Below, piece by piece: positions 34,140-42,509 of a stretch of 64,000 nt of DNA; within the stretch, counting starts at the first letter, position 1, and each line of letters starts with the position of its first letter. The notes below the pieces were generated by a model. That model was not told the DNA's origin and searched no databases. It worked only from the letters and a program-made list of their open reading frames with translations. The DNA comes from Marinobacter guineae (GTDB taxonomy: Bacteria; Pseudomonadota; Gammaproteobacteria; Pseudomonadales; Oleiphilaceae), in the NCBI RefSeq assembly GCF_002744735.1, contig NZ_KZ319340.1, forward strand, positions 248,001 to 312,000. Direction: 5' to 3'. The translations under genes and the position numbers were made by a program.

Positions 34140-34961
34140 CTAGCGTAACAGAAAGTTCTCTATTCCCTGCTCAATGACCAAATCTTCCGACCGATCCTTA
34201 AGCGGCACCCCAGAGACCTGCTGGCGACGCGACTCCCGGAGCAGATACACCAGCCGCTGGCTGGCAGCCGAGGCTTTCAGGCCCGCCGGGCGGATGTTGG
34301 AGATACAGTTACGGCTGGCATCGGTCAGTCCTGGCCTTGGGCCCCAGGTCAGGTAAAGCCCCAGGCTGTCTGGCGAGCTCAGGCCCGGGCGCTCGCCAAT
34401 CAGCACCACCACGCACCGGGCGTTGAGCCGGTGGCCGATGTCATCACCGATGGCCACTCTACCTTGAGAGACAACCACGATTGGCGCCAGTTCCCAGTGA
34501 TTGGCATCAGCGCCCAGTTCATTCATAAGCGCGTCCAGGAACGGCAGGGTGTTCTTTTGCACACCATAGGACGACAAGCCGTCCGCCACCACCAGTGCCA
34601 GATCCACCGGAGCGTCACCCGTATGCCCGAGCTCATCAAGACGGTCGCAGGACCTTTGACTGAGCCTGCGCCCCAGGTCCGGGCGCTGAAGATAGGTCAT
34701 CCGGTCTGTGGCCTGGCTCTCAAGATAAACCGGACCATGCTTCAGAACAGGGCTTTCCAGCGCCGCCAGCTCAGCCATGAGCCGGTCGGTATCCAGATGC
34801 AGATGCACCGCATCCCGGGCCTGGGCATGCGCCAGCTGGAATGCCAGCATTTCCCGGGTCGGCAGACTGATGCCCGCCCGGCCCAGGCCAATCCGGGCGT
34901 CGGTGCAGGCTGAAAGTCGGCGCCAGGCGTTGTCGGTGACAATCGGAGTACTGTTACTCAT
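34140..34961 (-). CDS. eutC: Ethanolamine ammonia-lyase small subunit
   Basis: Small subunit of the B12-dependent enzyme that splits ethanolamine to acetaldehyde and ammonia. The 273-residue product has TDARIGLGRAGISLPT near the N-terminus and the conserved VVADGLSSYGVQ and VVLIGERPGLSSPDSLG segments of EutC, and ends in the usual ISNIRPAGL region. ATG at 34961 overlaps eutB by 8 bases. Confidence 0.93.
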   Translation of the reverse strand: MSNSTPIVTDNAWRRLSACTDARIGLGRAGISLPTREMLAFQLAHAQARDAVHLHLDTDRLMAELAALESPVLKHGPVYLESQATDRMTYLQRPDLGRRLSQRSCDRLDELGHTGDAPVDLALVVADGLSSYGVQKNTLPFLDALMNELGADANHWELAPIVVVSQGRVAIGDDIGHRLNARCVVVLIGERPGLSSPDSLGLYLTWGPRPGLTDASRNCISNIRPAGLKASAASQRLVYLLRESRRQQVSGVPLKDRSEDLVIEQGIENFLLR

Positions 34962-36375
34962 CAGGCAGCTCTCCATCAGGCCGTTCGCCTGGCAAATGAG
35001 CAAGACTGGCCCGGAAGGCCTCCGGCAAGCCGTCCGCCGGCTCCTTGCCTTCAGTATCCCGGAAAATCTGCATCTTCGTCAGCCACTGCTCGAATTCAGG
35101 CGCCGGGCGCTTGTCCAGAACCCGACGCAGGTAGAGCGCATCGTGGAACGAGGTGGTCTGGTAATTCAGCATGATGTCGTCAGAGCCGGGAATGCCCATG
35201 ATGAAGTTGCAACCGGCCACGCCCAGCAGCGTCAGCAGGTTGTCCATGTCGTTCTGGTCGGCCTCGGCATGATTGGTGTAGCAGATGTCACAACCCATGG
35301 GCAGGCCCAGTAGCTTGCCGCAGAAATGATCCTCCAGTCCCGCCCGGGTAATTTCCTTGCCGTCAAACAGGTATTCCGGGCCGATAAAACCCACCACGGT
35401 GTTAACCAGCAGAGGATCAAATTTGCGGGCCACAGCATAGGCCCGTGCCTCACAGGTCTGCTGATCAACCCCGTGATGGGCATCGGCCGACAGCGCACTG
35501 CCCTGTCCGGTCTCGAAGTACATCACGTTGTTGCCGACGGTGCCTCGTTTGAGGGACAGCGCCGCGTCGCGGGCTTCCGCCAGTGTTGCCAGATTGAAGC
35601 CAAAGCTCTCGTTGGTGGCCTCGGTACCGCCAATGGACTGGAACACCAGGTCCACCGGCGCCTTCTGTTCGATGGCCTCCAGAGTATTGGTCACGTGAGT
35701 CAGAACGCAGGACTGGGTCGGAATCCCGTATTTGCGGATCACCTCATCCATCAGGTGCAGCAACCGGACGCTCTGGGCAACGTTGTCCGTGGCCGGGTTG
35801 ATGCCCAGGACAGCATCGCCACTGCCGTAGAGCAAGCCATCAAGAATGCTGGCCGCTATGCCGGTAATGTCATCGGTGGGATGGTTCGGCTGCAGTCGGG
35901 TCGACATCCGCCCCGGCAAGCCGATGGTACTGCGAAAAGCGGTCGTTACCCGGCACTTGGCGGCCACCAGAATCAGGTCCTGGTTGCGCATGATCTTGCA
36001 GACTGCGGCCGCCATTTCCGGGGTAACCCCGGCCCGGATCCGCGCCAGCATCTCCGGTGTGGCCAGATCACTCAACAGCCAGTTCCGGAAGTCCCCCACG
36101 GTGAGATGAGAGATGGGCTCAAACGCCGCCCCATCGTGATCGTCCAGAATCAGGCGGGTAACCTCATCCTGTTCATAGGGAATCAGTGCGTCATTCAGGA
36201 AGGTTTTCAGGGGCAGTTCGGCCAGCGCCATCTGTGCCACCACCCGTTCCTCCGCGGTATGCGCCATTATGCCGGCCAGACGGTCGCCCGAGCGCGCCGG
36301 TGTTGCCTTTGCCATCAAATCGGCCAGCGTCCTGAATTGCCAGCGCCGATCACCCAGACTGAACCGATACATCAT
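34954..36375 (-). CDS. eutB: Ethanolamine ammonia-lyase large subunit
   Basis: Catalytic TIM-barrel subunit, 473 residues, family-sized. Conserved EutB segments are RNQDLILVAAKCRV, LPGRMSTRLQPNHPTDD, GSGDAVLGINPATDN, and NHAEADQNDMDNLL. Two adjacent ATGs (36375, 36372); GGGAGA suits the second better. No eutA reactivase, transporter or microcompartment shell gene is adjacent, so this is the cytosolic, nitrogen- or carbon-scavenging form. I see no cobalamin riboswitch in the 189 bases upstream. Confidence 0.94.
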   Translation of the reverse strand: MMYRFSLGDRRWQFRTLADLMAKATPARSGDRLAGIMAHTAEERVVAQMALAELPLKTFLNDALIPYEQDEVTRLILDDHDGAAFEPISHLTVGDFRNWLLSDLATPEMLARIRAGVTPEMAAAVCKIMRNQDLILVAAKCRVTTAFRSTIGLPGRMSTRLQPNHPTDDITGIAASILDGLLYGSGDAVLGINPATDNVAQSVRLLHLMDEVIRKYGIPTQSCVLTHVTNTLEAIEQKAPVDLVFQSIGGTEATNESFGFNLATLAEARDAALSLKRGTVGNNVMYFETGQGSALSADAHHGVDQQTCEARAYAVARKFDPLLVNTVVGFIGPEYLFDGKEITRAGLEDHFCGKLLGLPMGCDICYTNHAEADQNDMDNLLTLLGVAGCNFIMGIPGSDDIMLNYQTTSFHDALYLRRVLDKRPAPEFEQWLTKMQIFRDTEGKEPADGLPEAFRASLAHLPGERPDGELPDE

Positions 36376-36445
36376 CCTCTCCCTGCGAAACCCTCTACAG
36401 CTATCTTAGGTGAATATTACGCAGGCGGTTCAATAGACGCTCTTA

Positions 36446-36475
36446 GGGCGCCGGATTGATCCCATGGAGGCGCCC
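36446..36475. repeat. Inverted repeat between eutB and the phosphatase gene
   Basis: GGGCGCC (36446-36452) pairs with GGCGCCC (36469-36475) across a 16-base loop. It lies between divergent genes and lacks a T-run on either strand, so a terminator is unlikely; role unknown. Confidence 0.4.
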
Positions 36476-36564
36476 GGAAAAAGCATGAACGCATGACCGG
36501 CGGCAAATGCTATCGTGGAACCTGAGTGAATGCCCGAAAGCAACACAACAACGGCCAGCACACC

Positions 36565-37194
36565 ATGAGAATTGTCTGCATTTCCGACACCCACAGCATG
36601 CACCGCCAGATCGAGGTGCCCGACGGCGATCTGCTGATCCACGCCGGTGATTGCCTGGGCGTAGGCACCCTGGACGAACTTGCGGACCTGGATCGGTGGT
36701 TCTCGGAATTGCCTCATCCAAACAAGATTCTGATTGCCGGCAATCACGACTGGTGCTTCCAGGACGAACCGGCCGAAGCCCGGGAACTGGTGCGCCACGC
36801 CCATTACCTGCAGGACAGCCCACTGGAGCTTGAGGGGCTCAAGTTCTGGGGCAGCCCCTGGACTCCGGTGTTCTTCAACTGGGCCTTCAATCTGGAGCGG
36901 GGCGAGGCTATTGCTGAGCGCTGGGCCCAGATACCCGATGACACCGACGTGCTGATCACCCACGGGCCACCGGCCGGCATTCTGGACAGGATCAGTTCAC
37001 CGACCGGAACCATTCGCCCAGGCTGTGATGATCTGGCCGAGCGGGTGGCCAGGCTGTCACTGAAGCTACATGTGTTCGGACACATCCACGAGGACCACGG
37101 ACAGGAACAGATCGGCGACTGCCTGCACGTTAACGCCAGCACTTGCACAGGCAGCTTCAAGCCGGTTAACCCTCCGATTATCGTCGATCTGTAA
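36565..37194 (+). CDS. Calcineurin-like metallophosphoesterase
   Basis: Dinuclear-metal phosphoesterase, 209 residues. Metal ligands are visible in ISDTHSMH (D-x-H), LLIHAGDCLGVGT (GD), IAGNHDWCF (GNHD), ITHGPPAG and FGHIHEDHG. The start at 36565 puts the first motif at residue 7; a GTG 13 codons upstream is possible. Resembles MPPED-type phosphodiesterases. Substrate unknown. Confidence 0.85.
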   Translation: MRIVCISDTHSMHRQIEVPDGDLLIHAGDCLGVGTLDELADLDRWFSELPHPNKILIAGNHDWCFQDEPAEARELVRHAHYLQDSPLELEGLKFWGSPWTPVFFNWAFNLERGEAIAERWAQIPDDTDVLITHGPPAGILDRISSPTGTIRPGCDDLAERVARLSLKLHVFGHIHEDHGQEQIGDCLHVNASTCTGSFKPVNPPIIVDL

Positions 37195-37278
37195 GTCAAA
37201 GCTCGGTTAACCTTGAAACAGGCACTCCTGGGCGCCATGTTTCATTCCTAGGAATTACATTATCACCCCGGGAGCTCC

Positions 37279-38277
37279 ATGCCTGAACGTCCTGAATACT
37301 CGCTGCTTGAACTTGCCTCCGTACGCGAAGGCGACTCGGTGGGCACCACACTGGCCAACAGCGTTGCCTACGCCCAAAAGGCAGAGAAGCTGGGATTCAA
37401 ACGATTCTGGCTGGCCGAGCATCACAACATGGAAGGTATCAGCAGCTCTGCCACCTCGGTTCTGATTGGCCACATCGCGGGGAAAACAGACAGCATCCGG
37501 GTCGGCTCTGGCGGTGTCATGTTGCCAAACCACCCACCACTGGTGATTGCCGAACAGTTTGGCACTCTGGAAAGCCTCTACCCGGGACGGATTGATCTTG
37601 GATTAGGTCGTGCGCCAGGCACCGATCCGGTAACCGCCCGAGCTCTGAGGCGTGATGGACTGGGCGCGGAACAGTTCCCCGAAGATGTGGCGCGCCTGCA
37701 ATCGCTGCTTGGCCCCCTGCACCCCGGCCAGCCAGTCAAAGCCATACCCGGTGCCGGCACCAACGTGCCCATCTGGCTACTGGGCTCAAGTCTTTACAGT
37801 GCCCAGCTGGCGGCGATGCGCGGCCTGCCTTACGCCTTTGCTGGGCACTTTGCCCCCCGGCTCTACCGGGAGGCCCTGAAGGTCTATCGCGATAACTTTC
37901 AACCGTCTGCACAGCTCGACGAGCCTTACGCCATCCTGGCGCTTCCGGCAGTTCCCGCTGACTCGATGGAAGAGGCGCAACACCTGGCGACCACCAGCTA
38001 CCAGCGCATTCTTGCGCTGTTCAGGGGCCAGCCCCTGTGGATGAAGCCACCGGTGGACTCCATGGACGGTCTGTGGAATGCCGGTGAGAAGGCAAGTGTT
38101 AAGGATTTCCTGGCGTTACAACTGCTGGGCGATGCTGAAGCCATCGGGCAACAACTGAATCAGCTCTTGTCGACCGTTGAAGTGGACGAATTAATGTTCA
38201 CCGTGGACATTTACGACCCTGCGAAGCGCCGTCACGCACTGGATATCCTCGCAAACACCAGGCAAAAGCAAAAATAG
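37279..38277 (+). CDS. LLM-class flavin-dependent oxidoreductase (luciferase-like)
   Basis: FMN/F420-type TIM-barrel monooxygenase family, 332 residues. Motifs typical of the YhbW-like subgroup: [33 protein letters not shown] split over two strands, [21 protein letters not shown] and [19 protein letters not shown] precedes the start. Reaction unknown; often annotated as alkane or N-containing substrate monooxygenase without proof. Confidence 0.86.
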   Translation: MPERPEYSLLELASVREGDSVGTTLANSVAYAQKAEKLGFKRFWLAEHHNMEGISSSATSVLIGHIAGKTDSIRVGSGGVMLPNHPPLVIAEQFGTLESLYPGRIDLGLGRAPGTDPVTARALRRDGLGAEQFPEDVARLQSLLGPLHPGQPVKAIPGAGTNVPIWLLGSSLYSAQLAAMRGLPYAFAGHFAPRLYREALKVYRDNFQPSAQLDEPYAILALPAVPADSMEEAQHLATTSYQRILALFRGQPLWMKPPVDSMDGLWNAGEKASVKDFLALQLLGDAEAIGQQLNQLLSTVEVDELMFTVDIYDPAKRRHALDILANTRQKQK

Positions 38278-38296
38278 CTGCCGGAGCACCAACCCG

Positions 38297-38836
38297 ATGA
38301 CAAACGCCACAACCCACGTCTTCCTCTCCCATGGCCTGGAAAGCGGGCCGGGTAGCACCAAGATTCAGGCCATGAAAGCCGAGGCCGAGACCTTTCACAA
38401 TGTTCAGGCCCACGCCATTGATCACCGAGGCACGAAAGACCCGGCAACCCGGTTGGCGCAGATGCGTGAAGCCATGAACCGTAGCGGCGCAACGCCGGCG
38501 AACACCATTCTGGCGGGCTCCAGTATGGGTGGCTGGGTGTGTGCCCAGACCAGCTCGGAAACACCGGTGCTTGGCTGCTTTCTCCTGGCGCCCGCACTGG
38601 CGATGGCCAAATACCCCCAGTCCAGCCCGGTAATCCGGGCCCGCTACAGCCAGATCATTCATGGCTGGGATGACCATGTGGTTCCGGTTATGCCGGTCCT
38701 CAACCTGGCCCGGGAACAGGCACTACCCATCCTGGTTCTGCCCGATGGCCACCGATTGGAGAACAGTGTTGGCCGGGTCGTCATTGAGTTCCATCAATTC
38801 CTTAAAAGCTGTCTTTCAGATATGAATAGACCGTGA
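38297..38836 (+). CDS. Small alpha/beta-fold hydrolase (YqiA-like)
   Basis: A 179-residue esterase-like protein. Nucleophile elbow AGSSMGGWV at about residue 75, SHGLESGP near the N-terminus (oxyanion loop), candidate Asp in IHGWDDHVVP and His in PDGHRLE complete a Ser-His-Asp triad. It begins 19 bases after the flavoenzyme gene, so the two are probably co-transcribed. Substrate unknown. Confidence 0.83.
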   Translation: MTNATTHVFLSHGLESGPGSTKIQAMKAEAETFHNVQAHAIDHRGTKDPATRLAQMREAMNRSGATPANTILAGSSMGGWVCAQTSSETPVLGCFLLAPALAMAKYPQSSPVIRARYSQIIHGWDDHVVPVMPVLNLAREQALPILVLPDGHRLENSVGRVVIEFHQFLKSCLSDMNRP

Positions 38837-38845
38837 TTTCATGAA

Positions 38846-38910
38846 CTTGCGAAACCGGAAAAACTGCCACCGCTGAAATGATTGTTTTGGCCATTTTCTT
38901 GCGAAAACCG
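38846..38910. repeat. Direct repeat in the teaA upstream region
   Basis: CTTGCGAAACCG (38846-38857) and CTTGCGAAAACCG (38898-38910) differ by one A and are 52 bases apart, about five helical turns. They lie 68-132 bases upstream of the teaA start and might be activator sites for solute- or osmo-control. Confidence 0.4.
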
Positions 38911-38977
38911 CTTTGTTTTGCCAGTCTTTAATAATGTAACAATAAATTTCAGCAAAAAAACAAACGGAGACAACCCG

Positions 38978-40006
38978 ATGAGCAGCATGAGCAAGTTTAA
39001 GAAACTGGCTGGATTTTCAGCTTTCGCCTTCGCGGCCATGACCGCAGCAAACTCTGTGAACGCCGCTAACTGGCGGTATGCGCACGAAGAGTATGAAGGT
39101 GACGTGCAGGATGTGTTCGCATACGATTTCAAGGAATATATCGAAGACAATTCTGACCACACCGTGCAGGTTTACCGGTTTGGTGAGCTGGGTGAGTCTG
39201 ACGACATTATGGAGCAGACCCAGGCCGGCATCCTCCAATTCGTGAACCAGTCCCCCGGCTTCACCGGCGCACTGATTCCCGAAGCCCAGATCTTCTTCAT
39301 TCCCTACCTGATGCCCACCAACATGGATACGGTCATTCAGTTCTTCCGGGAAAGTGATGCGATCAACGAAGCATTTCCGAAGCTGTATGCCCAGAATGGT
39401 CTGGAGCTCCTGCAGATGTACCCGGAAGGTGAAATGGTTGTGACAGTCGACGAGCCTGTCACCAAGCCCGAGGATTTCAACAACAAGAAGATCCGGGTCA
39501 TGACCAACCCACTTCTTTCTGAAACCTATTCCGCCTTCGGTGCAACCCCGACCCCGCTACCCTGGGGTGAAGTATACGGCGCTCTGCAGACCAATATGAT
39601 CCAGGGTCAGGAAAACCCGATTTTCTGGATCGAGTCCGGCGGACTGTATGAAGTGTCCCCAAACCTGGTATTCACGAGTCATGGCTGGTTCACCACAGCA
39701 ATGATGGCTAACAAGAACTTCTATGACGGCCTCGCCGACGAGGACAAGAAGCTGGTTCAGGACGCAGCAGATTACGCCTTTGAGAAAATCATTGTGCACA
39801 TTGACGGCCTCGCCGACGAAGCACTGGCCAAGATCAAGAAAGCCAGTGACGAGGTTACCGTTACCCGTCTGACTGATGAACAGATCGAAGCCTTCAAGGC
39901 CCGCGCGCCTCAGGTGGAGAAGAAATTCATCGAAATGACTGGTGAAAGCGGAAAAGAGCTGCTTAACCAGTTCAAGGAAGACCTGAAAGAAGTTCAGAAG
40001 GACTGA
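38978..40006 (+). CDS. teaA: TeaA, periplasmic ectoine/hydroxyectoine-binding TRAP protein
   Basis: DctP-type binding protein of the TeaABC tripartite transporter, which takes up the compatible solutes ectoine and hydroxyectoine. The 342-residue precursor has a signal peptide ending in NSVNA. The mature N-terminus NWRYAHEEYEGDVQ and segments such as FGELGESDDIMEQTQ, PEGEMVVT and WIESGGLYEVSPNL match Halomonas elongata TeaA almost word for word as I recall it, including the Glu of HEEYEG that contacts ectoine. ATG at 38978 follows CGGAGA; a longer frame from 38882 is non-coding leader. Confidence 0.9.
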   Translation: MSSMSKFKKLAGFSAFAFAAMTAANSVNAANWRYAHEEYEGDVQDVFAYDFKEYIEDNSDHTVQVYRFGELGESDDIMEQTQAGILQFVNQSPGFTGALIPEAQIFFIPYLMPTNMDTVIQFFRESDAINEAFPKLYAQNGLELLQMYPEGEMVVTVDEPVTKPEDFNNKKIRVMTNPLLSETYSAFGATPTPLPWGEVYGALQTNMIQGQENPIFWIESGGLYEVSPNLVFTSHGWFTTAMMANKNFYDGLADEDKKLVQDAADYAFEKIIVHIDGLADEALAKIKKASDEVTVTRLTDEQIEAFKARAPQVEKKFIEMTGESGKELLNQFKEDLKEVQKD

Positions 40007-40021
40007 ACCTCAGAGGAACTA

Positions 40022-40073
40022 TTCCCGCCGGCGCATGCCGGCGGGAAGCTGTACTAACCCCGCCCCGCCGGGG
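40022..40073 (+). repeat. Tandem hairpins between teaA and teaB
   Basis: TTCCCGCCGGC (40022-40032) pairs perfectly with GCCGGCGGGAA (40037-40047) around loop GCAT, an 11-bp stem. A second stem CCCCG/CGGGG spans 40058-40073. No T-run follows. The position right after a binding-protein gene suggests an mRNA 3'-end stabiliser or partial attenuator that keeps TeaA in excess over the membrane subunits. Confidence 0.7.
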
Positions 40074-40114
40074 ATTCCTACCGGCCGGGAGCGACATGCT
40101 CTGGAGCAGACCCC

Positions 40115-40708
40115 ATGTCCGAGAATTCCCCGGATCTTGAAGACGACACCGGTTCCTTTGAGTCTGGCCTGCCCGGATTTCTGGGAACCATCGATGTCTT
40201 CATCAGTAAACTGGAAGCATTCATGCTCGCCATGGGCGTGATCCTGATGGCTATTAACACCTGCGCTAATGTCATTGCCCGCTTCGTATTTGGTGAAGGG
40301 TTTTTCTTCTCCGGTGAGATCAACCGAATACTGATCATTCTGATCACGTTCGCAGGTATAGGCTACGCAGCCCGCCACGGTCGGCATATCCGGATGTCAG
40401 CCATCTACGATGCTATTCCCCCAAAAGGCCGAAAAGTACTCATGATCTTCATTGCCCTGGTCACCTCGGTGTTGATGTTTTTCCTGTGCTATCACTCCTA
40501 CGGCTACATCGAAACTCTTTACAGCCGGGGCAGAATACTGCCGGCGCTTGGGTTTGAAATCTGGTGGATATACATCTGGGCACCGGTAGGCTTTGCCATT
40601 ACCGGCATTCAGTATTTCCTCACCGCTATCAAGAACTTCACCAGCGAGGATGTTTACCTGTCCACCGGTGTTGTGGATGGCTACGCAGATACCGAGTCCG
40701 AGGTCTGA
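40115..40708 (+). CDS. teaB: TeaB, small TRAP membrane subunit (DctQ)
   Basis: Four-helix DctQ-type subunit, 197 residues, with about 35 acidic residues before the first helix. Helices lie near residues 38-60, 70-90, 108-130 and 150-172; [17 protein letters not shown] is the conserved DctQ loop between helices 2 and 3. Links the binding protein to the large channel subunit. Confidence 0.88.
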   Translation: MSENSPDLEDDTGSFESGLPGFLGTIDVFISKLEAFMLAMGVILMAINTCANVIARFVFGEGFFFSGEINRILIILITFAGIGYAARHGRHIRMSAIYDAIPPKGRKVLMIFIALVTSVLMFFLCYHSYGYIETLYSRGRILPALGFEIWWIYIWAPVGFAITGIQYFLTAIKNFTSEDVYLSTGVVDGYADTESEV

Positions 40709-40742
40709 CCCTCTGAAGCTGCATTAACAAAGGAAAAAAATC

Positions 40743-42026
40743 ATGGCAACTATAATGATGGTGATCATGATCGGGCTGCTTCTGCTGGGTTTCCCGATGA
40801 TGGTGCCTTTGATCGCCGGTGCCCTTGTTGGCTTCGTAATGATGTTCGATGGCTTCGGACAGATGGGAACCTTCATTCAGCAGATGATGGCGGGCATTCG
40901 CCCCGCATCGCTGATCGCGGTTCCGATGTTTATCCTGGCGGCAGACATCATGACACGCGGCCAGTCCGCTGACCGGCTGATCAACATGGTTATGGCGTTT
41001 ATCGGCCACGTAAAAGGCGGCCTGGCCATCAGTACAGCCACCTCCTGCACCCTGTTCGGTGCCGTGTCCGGATCAACCCAGGCAACAGTTGTAGCGGTTG
41101 GCTCGCCCTTGCGGCCAAAACTGCTCAAAGCGGGTTATTCCGACTCGTTCTCGCTCGCGCTGATCATCAACTCCAGTGACATTGCTTTTCTAATCCCCCC
41201 CAGTATTGGCTTCATTATTTACGGGGTTATCTCCGAGACGTCCATTGCCGAACTCTTCATTGCCGGTATTGGCCCCGGACTAATGATTCTGGTCATGTTT
41301 TCGATCTATTGCCTGATCTACGCCCACGTCAACAAGCTTCCCACCGAGGAAAAATCCACGTGGCGCCAACGAGGCACAGCCATGCGAGACGCCTTATGGC
41401 CACTGTTTTTCCCGGTCATTATTGTCGGCGGCATCTATGGCGGCATTTTTAGCCCCACCGAAGCGGCAGCAGTCTGCGTACTCTATGCCTTCCTGCTCGA
41501 GTTCGCGGTGTTCCGGTCGCTCAAGCTGCCGGACATCTACCGCATTGCCAAGTCTACCGGCCTGATTACCGCTGTGGTATTCATCCTGGTTGCGGTGGGC
41601 ACCGGCTTCTCCTGGATTATTTCCTTTGCCCAGATTCCCCAGGCCATTCTTGATTCGGTCGGGGTCAGCGATATGGGCCCGGTTGGCGTGATGATCACCA
41701 TCTGCATTGCCTTCTTTATTGCCTGTATGTTCGTTGACCCGATTGTGGTCATTCTCGTTCTGACGCCGATCTTCGCGCCCGCCATTGAAGCCACGGGACT
41801 GGATCCGGTGTTGGTCGGTGTGCTTATTACGTTGCAGGTGGCCATCGGGTCGGCCACGCCACCCTTTGGTTGTGACATCTTTACGGCGATTGCCATCTTC
41901 AAGCGGCCCTACCTTGAAGTTATCCGGGGCACTCCACCGTTTATCTTTATGCTGGTGGCCGCCGCGGGATTGCTCATCGCCTTCCCCCAGATTGCCCTGT
42001 TCCTGCGCGACCTGGCCTTCAGGTGA
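40743..42026 (+). CDS. teaC: TeaC, large TRAP membrane subunit (DctM)
   Basis: Sodium-coupled transport subunit, 427 residues with about 12 hydrophobic segments. Family motifs: MIGLLLLGFPMMVPL at the start, GAVSGSTQATVVAVG, IINSSDIAFLIPPSIGF and FFPVIIVGGIYGGIFSPTEAAAV. AAAGGA precedes the start. Completes the TeaABC transporter. Confidence 0.91.
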   Translation: MATIMMVIMIGLLLLGFPMMVPLIAGALVGFVMMFDGFGQMGTFIQQMMAGIRPASLIAVPMFILAADIMTRGQSADRLINMVMAFIGHVKGGLAISTATSCTLFGAVSGSTQATVVAVGSPLRPKLLKAGYSDSFSLALIINSSDIAFLIPPSIGFIIYGVISETSIAELFIAGIGPGLMILVMFSIYCLIYAHVNKLPTEEKSTWRQRGTAMRDALWPLFFPVIIVGGIYGGIFSPTEAAAVCVLYAFLLEFAVFRSLKLPDIYRIAKSTGLITAVVFILVAVGTGFSWIISFAQIPQAILDSVGVSDMGPVGVMITICIAFFIACMFVDPIVVILVLTPIFAPAIEATGLDPVLVGVLITLQVAIGSATPPFGCDIFTAIAIFKRPYLEVIRGTPPFIFMLVAAAGLLIAFPQIALFLRDLAFR

Positions 42027-42064
42027 GTTGATCACCCTGAAGGGTGAATACATAGGAGAGCAAC

Positions 42065-42505
42065 ATGTTCAAACGGATTCTGGTTGCCGTCGATGGCTCC
42101 ATGACGTCGTTCGATGCCCTGACAAAGGCCATAGAGCTGCAGAAACTGACCGACGCCGAGATCTACCTGCTCTGCGTCTACAAGCATCACAGCCTGTTTG
42201 AGGCATCGCTATCGATCGGGCGCCCGGAAGGCATGGATATTCCCGATAAAGTGTTGTCAGAATACGCTAAGGGGGTTGTCAATCACGCCAAGGAACTGGC
42301 AAAGGAACGCGGTGCGACCCATGTGAGGGGCTTCGTCAAGGCAGGCAAGCCATCAAGAGTTATCATCGAATTTGCCAAGGACAAAGAGGCGGACCTGATT
42401 GTAGTTGGCACCCGGGGTACTCACAGCGACAAGGACGGCATGTTCCTCGGCAGTGTATCCCACCGGGTGGCGTCGCACGCCAAATGCCCGGTGCTGGTGG
42501 TTTAA
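42065..42505 (+). CDS. teaD: TeaD, UspA-family protein of the ectoine transporter operon
   Basis: Universal stress protein, 146 residues. ILVAVDGSMTS at the N-terminus and the ATP-binding GTRGTHSDKDGMFLGSVSHRVASHA motif split over residues about 117-138 (G-2x-G-9x-G-S). In Halomonas the equivalent TeaD binds ATP and lowers TeaABC activity. AGGAG precedes ATG. The gene ends 4 bases from the convergent diguanylate cyclase gene. Confidence 0.86.
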   Translation: MFKRILVAVDGSMTSFDALTKAIELQKLTDAEIYLLCVYKHHSLFEASLSIGRPEGMDIPDKVLSEYAKGVVNHAKELAKERGATHVRGFVKAGKPSRVIIEFAKDKEADLIVVGTRGTHSDKDGMFLGSVSHRVASHAKCPVLVV

Positions 42506-42509
42506 AAGC

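Noticed and set aside
34140..36564. Ethanolamine microcompartment locus or cobalamin riboswitch
   Set aside because: No shell protein, eutA, eutH or aldehyde dehydrogenase gene adjoins eutBC, and I found no B12-box-like sequence upstream of eutB.
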